From positions 573,814 through 637,813 of the forward strand of contig SIJG01000006.1 of assembly GCA_023374025.1 (NCBI GenBank): a stretch of DNA of 64,000 nucleotides, given 5' to 3'. This DNA is from Heterodera schachtii. Lineage: Eukaryota; Nematoda; Chromadorea; Rhabditida; Heteroderidae. Every line of letters starts with the position of its first letter. Position 1 is the stretch's first letter. Shown one piece after another: positions 56,225 to 64,000 of the stretch. The notes beneath the pieces were generated by a model. The model saw nothing but the letters and a program-made list of their open reading frames with translations. It had not been told where the DNA came from and ran no database searches. The position numbers were made by a program, and so were the translations under genes.

Positions 56225-58180
56225 ATGTCCGGTTACGTGCCGACCGTGGCGATGTTCGCCGTCGCTCTGCTGCTCCACTGCTTCGCGCTGTCCCGCGTGT
56301 TCATGATCGTCCGCTTCAAGCTGAACACGCACAAGGAGATGTCACCCTTGCTGATGGCGCTGATCCTCAACTGGACATTGTTCTGTCTTTTGGTCATCCC
56401 CTACGAGGTGTACAGCATCGCCAACTGGCGACCCACCCAAGGCATGTGAAGCTGTTCAACACCATTCACTCTCTCTGTCATCCGTTGTTAGGAAGTGTTC
56501 GAGAGGCAAGAGTCCCGTCCCGATCTCCTAATCAGGCTCCATCTCGGGAACTTTTTGACCACGGGAATTAGTTCGAGAGTGAAGATGGAGTCTTTAGTCG
56601 AGAAAATTCCCGCGGTTTTTTGGAGTCTCTTCTACAATATCTCCAGTCTCGAGAACTCTTCTGTCTCGAAAGCCATTACCCAGCAGAAACGGTCATTTAA
56701 CAGTGTCAAATCACTCTATCAATTGAAAAAATTTTCAAGTTTGGCACGTTGGAGGCTTTGCCTTTTTTCTAGAGAAGTCAGCAGTCCTTTGATCAGCTAG
56801 CATTTGATTAACCAATCAATCATTTTTGGATTTTGCCCATTGTTTCGTCCCCCCTTAGAATTGTACCACCCCGGCTTGGTGCTGTTTGTCATCGCTTTGC
56901 CATGCCATCTCTTTCTTGCCATGATCCCCGTCTCGGTGTTCTTTCTCACTTTCGACCGTATCTGCATCATTTACTATGGCCCTGGGTACAGTGACCGATT
57001 GCGCAAGTTCATACTGTACGCGTATCAGCTGGTCCTGTTGGTGTGTGTTGTGTACAATCTGCTCGGATTCCATGCGGCATTGCCAGTGCCTGAAAAAACA
57101 TGTAAAGCATTTTCTTATGCTTTCTTTTTTGGCATGGCATTTGGACTTATTTATTCCTATGAGAATGAATGATTTTTAGTGTGCGAGATCAACGGCTGCA
57201 TTTTGGGCGAGGCTGTCCAGTATTATTTGGCATGGCGTGCCGTTTGTGCCCTTTTCAACGTGTCCGGCGGTGCAATTTTCTTCACAATGCTTTACCGCTC
57301 CAACAAAAAGCGATTGGCCAAGACGAGTACGGTGAACAACCATTGGCTGAGGTCATATCGAAAAGTGAGACAGAAAGGGGGAGGGGGAAGAGTGGTCATT
57401 TTGGCACAATTGGCCTTTAGAACAACATGATCACCTCACTTGGCATTGTCTGTGAATTCTTTCTCGGCTTTTTGCCTCACATTGGGCCGTTCCTTTGGGA
57501 AAAGGTCGCAAATGCTTTGAAGGATTGGAACTTTTTAACGAATAATCGCTTAAAAACAGTTTTTGTCTCTATAATTCATAGAAAAAGTGTGATTTTTTAA
57601 TTTAAAATTGGCGATCCATTGCTTTGTTTTTCTCGAGGAAGTTACTTTCCTCAATTTCAACGGCACAAAACTGTACAGATTTTTGGTCCCGGCTCCTCAA
57701 TGGGCACTGGGCCGTTGTCGGAGCTGATGAGTGCGTTCGAAGTGCTCATCTTCACCACCGTGTATTCCCATATGTTTGCCAAGGTGAACAATTTTTCATT
57801 TTATTTGCCAAAGAATCCGTTCCAAAAATGCCAATTTCGTCTTTTTGCCGATTCAGAAGGGCCCATCCGTCTCTCTGGTCGCTGCTCAGAACAAATTTCA
57901 GTCGCCGTTTGCCAATGGCGCGCCGACCGCTGCCACTCGAAGCAGCGACATGGCACAGCAGCACCGGCGGCACAGTTCGCGCCCTTCGATCAATGTGATT
58001 TCTTCGTTTCCGTCCGCCTCGTCAATGAAGGCGTCGCGTTGGGGTGCGGCGGTGGCGGCACAGCCATCGTCGTCGACATCGACGGCATTTCGCTATGGCA
58101 CAGTGTCGGCAAGGGCGGTAGCGCATGCACAGCCGCCGTCGCAAATGAACGGACTGAGCCCAGTGGAAACAAAGAGTTAA
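56225..58180 (+). CDS. Seven-TM serpentine receptor
   Basis: Exons 56225-56441, 56859-57101, 57180-57364, 57421-57504, 57679-57783 and 57857-58180 join in frame. Seven hydrophobic segments can be placed: '[19 protein letters not shown]', '[18 protein letters not shown]', '[20 protein letters not shown]', '[19 protein letters not shown]', the '[17 protein letters not shown]' region, '[12 protein letters not shown]' and '[14 protein letters not shown]'. After TM3 comes '[10 protein letters not shown]', the DR-x position of nematode chemoreceptors. The cytoplasmic tail is long, Ser/Arg-rich and ends 'SPVETKS'. It is likely a chemoreceptor or orphan GPCR of the srab/sra-type superfamily. The first intron begins with GC (donor at 56442) and carries a TCTCGAG-rich repeat at 56495-56700. 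Confidence 0.75.
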
Positions 58181-58437
58181 TTTAATTAATTGACAGTGAT
58201 GAAAGAGAGACTCATTAAATGAGTTGAATGGAGCCAATTTACGCTAATTATTTGATCTAAGGCACTGATAATAAATAAAGCCCTTTTAAAATATAGCGAT
58301 CACTCGGTTCAATTGGTTATTCTAGCGAATTACAGTGGTTAAGGAGAAGATTTCTCTAAGCAATTTGCTGAGCGATTGAATCATCAAAACAAAAATGATA
58401 TAGGCCTTGAATTTTTTCCTAATAATTAAGTGATAAA

Positions 58438-59074
58438 TAGGGATCATTTATTTATGTAAGAAAAATCGCGAAATATGTAAATAAAATATGTATAAAAAAC
58501 ACTGAAATATGTATGAAATATGTACAAAAATCCAGAAATATGTAGTAAAATATGTAAATAAAATTTTTTTAAATGCTGTTTTTTGGGAAAAAAATTCATT
58601 CTAAAGGGTGAAATAGGCACAAATTGCCATAAAAATGACCTAAATAAGCTTAGAATTATCTTTTAATAATTTAAAAATTAATTTATTTATATCCCATTTT
58701 TGAAAAAAAAAAACTATTTTTTGGGGGACATTGTCAAAAAAAATTTTTTACTTTGCGCAAAAAATTTCTATAAATTCTCAAATTTTTGAAAAAAATTGCG
58801 AAATTTTGGATATTTTTGGGGGTATTTCATTAAAAAATTCCCTAAAAATTCTCAAAAAATGCAAAATATGTACAAAAAAATGTGAAAAAGTCCAAAATAT
58901 GTATAAAAATATGTACATATGTAATATGTAGAAAAACCCGAAAATATGTAAAAATATGTAAATAAAAGTCCCAACTTTTGTTCGCAAACACAAAAAAGAA
59001 AGTGTTTTTCCTACTAATTAGGCTATGGAGAATCCAGGAAAAAAACATGTATTTACATAAAAAAATGATCCCTA
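58438..59074. mobile_element. hAT-like MITE, 637 bp, with 8-bp target duplication
   Basis: Ends are TAGGGATCATTTATTTATGTAA and its imperfect inverse TTACATAAAAAAATGATCCCTA. Both sides carry GTGATAAA (58430-58437 and 59075-59082), a perfect 8-bp duplication. The interior contains many AATATGTA/ATATGTAAATA repeats and no ORF. Confidence 0.92.
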
Positions 59075-59082
59075 GTGATAAA

Positions 59083-59691
59083 ATAAATAGAACATCGATG
59101 CAGTTTTTTTTTCTCTATCATTATGCATAATTTCGTGCAAATTATAACTACAGAAAAAAGTTTTTGTGACGAATCTTTAGTAGTAGTGATGAGAAAAGTT
59201 TGCCAAAATGTGAGGTGATTTTTCTGCACTCTCTCTTTTAGGGTCCGATCGTTTTAAAAAAAAAGTTAAAGTGCCAAATCTCTCCAATTTTCGTTTTGAA
59301 CCAGTCCATTTTTTGTTAGCGTTCAAATGTGAGGCAGACAATTTTTGAATAATTTCGTTTTGGACTCTGCTGGTTAAAATCCCTTTTATTAATCTGAGCT
59401 ATCTTATCCACATATCGCTAATGATTTGTGAGAAATTATCCATAGCATTGTGCAAACCCACAGAATCGAGCGAGTTACAGAACTGTGAAAGTTTGAATTT
59501 TTTTACGACACGATAGCATTATACAAAAATTCTCATTCGAAGGAATTACGTTGTGGGTAGTTTCATTTCATTTGTTCCTTTAATTGAATCGATTCAATGA
59601 AAGTTGCGTTATAAATCATTTTATTTCATGTCTACTTATAAAATTTAATTTCTTTTTGAGAAAATAGGAATCGTTTCTATCATTTTTCAAA
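59083..59691. other. rpl-3 upstream region
   Basis: A+T-rich spacer between the MITE and rpl-3. A trans-splice acceptor could lie at GAAAATAG (59660-59667), but I cannot confirm one. Confidence 0.3.
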
Positions 59692-61473
59692 ATGTCTCAC
59701 CGTAAATTTTCCTGCACCTCGCCACGGGTCCATGGGCTTCACGCCCAAGAAGCGCGCGAAGCGTCATCGCGGAAAGGTCAAGGCTTTCCCGAAGGATGAC
59801 CCAAAGAAACCCATCCATCTGACGGCTTTCATCGCCTACAAGGCTGGCATGTCACATATTGTGCGCGACGTGGACAAGCTTGGCTCGAAGGTGCACAAAA
59901 AGGAAGTGGTGGAGGCGGTCACAATTCTCGAGACGCCTCCCATGGTCATTGTCGGTGTGGTCGGTTACATCGAAACGCCGCGCGGGCCGCGTCCGCTCAA
60001 AACCGTTTTTGCTGAGCATTTGAGCGAGGACTGCAAAAGACGCTTCTACAAGAATTGGTTTGCCTTTTTAAAATGGAAAAAGGGCGAAAAAATTTCAAAT
60101 GGAAAAACAAGAAAATTATTTTGGCATTTTTAATTTGCAATTGAAAGGATATCTGGTTTTCTTAATATCAGACTTCTTTAAACAGCAATAGAGCAACATG
60201 AAACACTCCGCTGCTTTAACAGTTTTACAATTGTTCAAAGTATGAGTGTACGGGTTGATGTTAAATTTTCATCAGAAGTTTTTCCTCTGTCCCTCATTTC
60301 TGGACAGTTCCGGAGAATGAGTATAAATGACATGAAAGACTGTGTGTTATTGTGCATGCTTCTCCTCCGTGTCCAGGTACAAGTGCAAGAAGAAGGCATT
60401 CACGAAGTATGCCAAGAAATGGCAAGATGAGGCGGGACAGAAATCCATCGAGGCCGACCTGAATAAGATCAAGAAGTACTGTTCTTATGTGCGCGTCATT
60501 GCTCACACCCAGGTTCCTGTTTAGGCTTTTTAGGTGGACAAATGATTTATAATCGAAACCATTTTATTTTCAGATGAAACTGATGAAGCACCGCAACAAG
60601 AAGGCACACATAATGGAGATCCAAATCAATGGGGGTACCGTTGCCGAAAAAGTGGACTGGGCTCGTGAGCACTTTGAGAAGCAGGTTCCCGTGGAGCAAG
60701 TGTTTGAGCAGGACGAGATGATCGACTGCATCGGTGTCACCAAAGGAAAGGGTTTCAAGGGAGTGACCAGCCGATGGCACTGTAAGAAGTTGCCGCGCAA
60801 GACTCACAAGGGTCTCCGCAAGGTTTTCTATTTTTAGTGATAATTGTTTTGCTGGACATATAATTGACCAATCCCTGTTATGCTAGTGAGTTTCGCACCT
60901 ACAAAATTACGTTTTCTTAGGTGGCTTGTATCGGTGCATGGCATCCGTCGCGTGTCTCATTCACAGTTGCGCGTGCCGGTCAGAAGGGCTACCACCATCG
61001 GACGGAGATCAACAAGAAGATCTACCGCATTGGCAAGTCGTGTCTGACGCCCGACGGCAAGAAAAACGGAATGACCGACTTCGACATCACTGAGAAGAAC
61101 ATTAACCCGATGGTTTGTTTCTTATGTGATTGTTGCCTGCCAAATTCCTTTACAAGCAGATCACAATCTTTTAATTTTAAATTGCCAATTGCGCCTAACT
61201 TTTGCCTTACGATTTTAGGGCGGGTTCCCCCACTATGGTCTGGTCAATCAGGACTTTCTGATGATCCGTGGCTGTTGCATTGGTTGCAAGAAGCGTCCGA
61301 TCACATTGCGCAAGACTTTGATCAAGCAGACCAAACGTTTTGCTTTCGAGAAGATAAACCTGAAGTTCATCGACACCAGCTCCAAGTTTGGCCATGGACG
61401 CTTCCAGACGAGTGCGGAGAAGAAAACATTCATGGGCAAATTGAAGAAAGACTTTCTGGCGGAATCGGCATAA
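59692..61473 (+). CDS. rpl-3: 60S ribosomal protein uL3 (rpl-3), with a 5' frameshift
   Basis: Exons at 59692-60057, 60377-60512, 60574-60822, 60921-61112 and 61219-61473 encode almost the whole of eukaryotic uL3, about 395-400 residues, which forms part of the peptidyl-transferase centre of the large subunit. Landmarks include '[15 protein letters not shown]', '[20 protein letters not shown]', '[11 protein letters not shown]', '[10 protein letters not shown]' (with the hydroxylated His region) and '[11 protein letters not shown]'. The expected start ATGTCTCACCGT at 59692 is one base out of frame with the rest: a run of four Ts at 59707-59710 should be three. An essential protein is unlikely to be broken, so a sequencing or assembly error is the simplest reading; otherwise the first in-frame Met is at 59732. 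Confidence 0.95.
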
Positions 61474-62079
61474 AATTGGCCAATTTCATTGTTTATTATT
61501 TTGTTGAAAGTATAAAGAATTGTTGTGTTATTGTTTATAAGTACAGTTTCAAAAAATAGGAAAGTAAGAAAAAATTATAATAGGTAGAGACAAGAATGAA
61601 CAATTAAAAGTTAAAAAAGTGCCGGGGACGATGGTGGTTAACTTGAACAAGCTTCATCGCTCCCTCCTCGATCGCGTCCATGCCCTCTTACACTGGCACC
61701 GCGCGGACGGTTCTTGCCCGGTTTCTCGCACACACAAATTGTGGCTCATTTGTTTTTGTAAAATAGTCAACGAGTCCCCCACACAGCAATATTTTTTATT
61801 TGTTTTGCCCAAGATATTTAGTGACAATTCTCGAGAATCACTTAAGTTTTGCCGACCAAACTGGACAATCTTGGCATTAATTGAAAGCTTTTGACAAAAG
61901 GTTTTGCAAAGCAAGTATAAGCAATTGAAAATTTATAGTCGTTCGAAAATTTGGTTTTTTAAATAACATTATGGATGAATTTAATAGAAATTGACGCAAA
62001 ATTTTCTTTATCTATATGCAAATGAAGCTGATAATACAACATCATAAGTAAACAAGTCGTCGTTGGCATTTAGCATCAC
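61474..62079. other. Intergenic region
   Basis: Spacer between convergent rpl-3 and ash-2. A short plus-strand frame at 61619-61894 has no domain and no splice partner. Confidence 0.4.
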
Positions 62080-63976
62080 TCATTTACTGGTCAATTGTTG
62101 CTGCTGCTGACTGTCCTTTGCCGCCAGAGCAGCAAAATAATCCTCGTTCCGCTGTACTAATTCCTCCACATTGACTGTCATGAAAACCGCGTCTGCTAAC
62201 GCCTGTTCCACTTGCTGTTGCTCCGGACGCGCACTCATCGGTTGCGCGGTGCCCTTACGAATGGCGGGAGGCGCATGGCGGAATTTGGGACCAAAATTGA
62301 AGCGAACACGCGCTGATTGAAACAGAGAGATGGCGGGGAAGTAATGGCCGAAGAAAATGTCCTCGTAGGCGACTCCGACCGAATCCCCGTTGAGGAAGAA
62401 TTCAATCTGAAGCGAAAAGGGGACAAACAATTGCGACACCCAAAACCTTGTCATGGAAACACTTTGTTTCAGGGAATGTTTTGAATGGGTATCCCGGTCG
62501 GATTTCCAGTGTTTTCAAAAGAACGAGCACCTTGGAGCCCTGGAGAGGCTTCAGCCGTTGCTGAGCTTGCTGTGGCTCGTCCTTCTCCTCGAAGAAGTAG
62601 GTCTGTTTGAACTTGATCAGGTCGCAGTCTTTGCGCGACGCGGGCATCACATCGGACGGGGCAAACCCTTGGGCAGCAATCTCTTCCGGTGAGGGAAGGA
62701 CAATCAGACAGCCTGTCCCAAATGCGTCATATTAAATATACAAATCATGGACATGATGACCTCCCCGTTTCACCAACTCACCGATTACATCGCCTTGACG
62801 GAAGTCTCGTCCATGAAAATGTTTCCCGTACGCATCGTGGAAAACGGTGCCGCGTTTGCTGCGCCAGCTGTACCCAAATTTGCCATAGCCAAGCGATGCT
62901 TGCAAAATTGCTACACACAAATTCAAAAATGGTTAATCACGTCCAATGTTTGAGAAATTCACCATTTGCTTGTGCCCAACCGACTCGGACATGTGAGTAG
63001 GAAGGCTGCGCAAGAAAATGCATCTAACAATAAAATTAAGTAAATAAATTTGAGCAATGTAATTATTTTGTCGAATAATGCCCACCTCATAAAACCAACT
63101 GCCATGGCTAACGGAATGCGTGGCACGCACAACGGAATGCCCTTCAAAGCCGGTCACTGTCAAATTGTCCGATTCAACGATGAGCTATTTAAACATAACA
63201 AAAAGGATTTAGGTGGAAAAGAAAAGAATAATTGTTTTTTGTTAGAAATACGGTCTCTTGGCCATATAAATTTTTTGGGTGCACTTCATTTCCCACCCGC
63301 CGGTTCCCCCCCCCCCCCCGAAAATTTTTTTTTTTTAAAGTTTCAAACCTAGAAATTTTTCATAAAAAAATTCTTAAAAAATTTATTAGTACGAAAATTT
63401 CAAGAAAAAAAATTTGAGAAATTTTTCAGCGATTTTTTAGTAATTTTATAATGAACTACAAGTTTTTTCAAAAATTTTCTAAAAAATCGCAGAAAAATTT
63501 CTCTAAAAATTTTTTCTTGAAATTTTCTCACTAAGAAATTTCCTAAGAAATTTTTTATGAAAAATTTCTAGGTTTGAAAATATTTTAAAAAAACATTTTT
63601 CGGGGGGGGGGGGGGGGGAACGACGGGGGGGGGGGAACCGGCGGGGAAGGGGTGGGGGGGGGGGGGGGGGGGAAACAACATGCTCCGCAATTTTGGGTTC
63701 GTTTTTTTAATTACTTACAAAAAATATCTGTCTGGTTTAATTGAAGGATCCCTAATGTATAGAAGCCAAAGTAAAGAAAACTGCAGACTGGAAATGTAAA
63801 TCCCGCAAAATAACAATCAGAACACGTGATTTGTGATGCTTTTTTGGCCACCTGATGGGCACGGTCATTGGGCGACAGAGTGACAAACGGCGGAATGGCC
63901 AGCCGATAAATGTGGGACGGAATTTGAACTGCTCGGGTGTTGTTGTGCAGCTCCTCCATGTCAAATTTCTCACCGA
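62080..63976 (-). CDS. ash-2: ASH2-like COMPASS subunit, SPRY part (5' partial)
   Basis: Exons on the minus strand encode, in order: 'SHIYRLAIPPFVTLSPNDRA' (about 63855-63960), 'LTVTGFEGHSVVRATHSV' (63200-63090), 'VRVGWAQAN', 'ASLGYGKFGYSWRSKRGT' and 'FRQGDVIG', 'KFKQTYFFEEKDE', 'FFLNGDSVGVAYEDIF', 'FPAISLFQSARVRFNFGPKF' and a Gln-rich end with the stop at 62080. This is the SPRY domain and C-terminal DPY-30-binding region of ASH2, a core subunit of SET1/MLL histone H3K4 methyltransferase complexes in the nucleus. The N-terminal winged-helix/PHD part lies beyond the right edge or was not found. The 650-bp intron between the first two exons contains the palindromic repeat at 63297-63660. Confidence 0.88.
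63297..63660. mobile_element. Palindromic element bounded by C and G runs
   Basis: GCCGGTT plus a C run, then GAAAATTTTTT and TTTCAAACCTAGAAATTTTTCAT, is mirrored by ATGAAAAATTTCTAGGTTTGAAA, AAAAACATTTTTC and a G run, ending GAACCGGC-like. Arms are about 130 bp or more. Inner TTTTTCAGCGATTTTTT is shared with the repeat at 42066-42190. It sits in an ash-2 intron; no target duplication was identified. Confidence 0.7.
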
Positions 63977-64000
63977 AATTGCCTCATTTACCATCAGAAA

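Overview
The window looks like nuclear DNA of a nematode. Its genes are broken into short exons by small A+T-rich introns ending in TTTCAG or TTTAG. The recognisable families are typical of nematodes: a MOLO1-like TPM protein, a two-domain secreted C-type lectin, a class 2 'lips' lipase, a serpentine receptor, an SLC7 amino-acid transporter, a GH18 chitinase-like protein and receptor tyrosine kinases. Introns starting with GC instead of GT are frequent. From memory these are reported as common in cyst nematodes, so a cyst-nematode-like plant parasite is my inference; nothing in the window proves it.

Region 1 (1-12.45 kb) is repetitive. It opens with a 533-bp satellite (three full units and a partial one) whose last piece is inverted. 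Then come about 10.6 kb of GC-rich, CpG-rich, locally duplicated DNA, read on the minus strand. It alternates fragments of a RING-like protein with fragments of the N-terminal half of a protein-primed family B DNA polymerase (Polinton/Maverick type). Each RING copy with its upstream sequence intact lies next to a 30-bp minisatellite, which expands to about 1.6 kb at 10.84-12.44 kb. Every polymerase copy is incomplete and at least two junctions are chimeric, so I read the locus as decayed and rearranged.

Region 2 (12.7-20 kb) holds a Gln-rich minus-strand gene with a possible OB-fold and a duplicated exon, C-rich tandem repeats, a short Gly/Cys-rich secreted-protein gene and three inverted-repeat (MITE-like) elements.

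Region 3 (20-47 kb) is gene-bearing: the SLC7 transporter with a tRNA-Gly(UCC) in an intron, a Cys-rich single-pass membrane protein, two inverted paralogous receptor tyrosine kinases flanking a GH18 gene whose catalytic Glu is Asp, a lipase, and a double C-type lectin gene.

Region 4 (47.5-51.1 kb) is transposon-rich: a foldback element with a 10-bp target duplication and a 2.85-kb element with long inverted arms carrying a broken F-box-like gene.

Region 5 (52-64 kb) holds the MOLO1-like gene, a secreted Gly/Cys repeat protein (paralogue of the 17-kb gene), a serpentine receptor, a MITE with a clean 8-bp target duplication, rpl-3 (uL3) and the SPRY part of ash-2, which runs off the right edge. 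The genes form no operon-like pathway: housekeeping (rpl-3, ash-2, tRNA, SLC7), secreted or surface proteins and mobile DNA are mixed.
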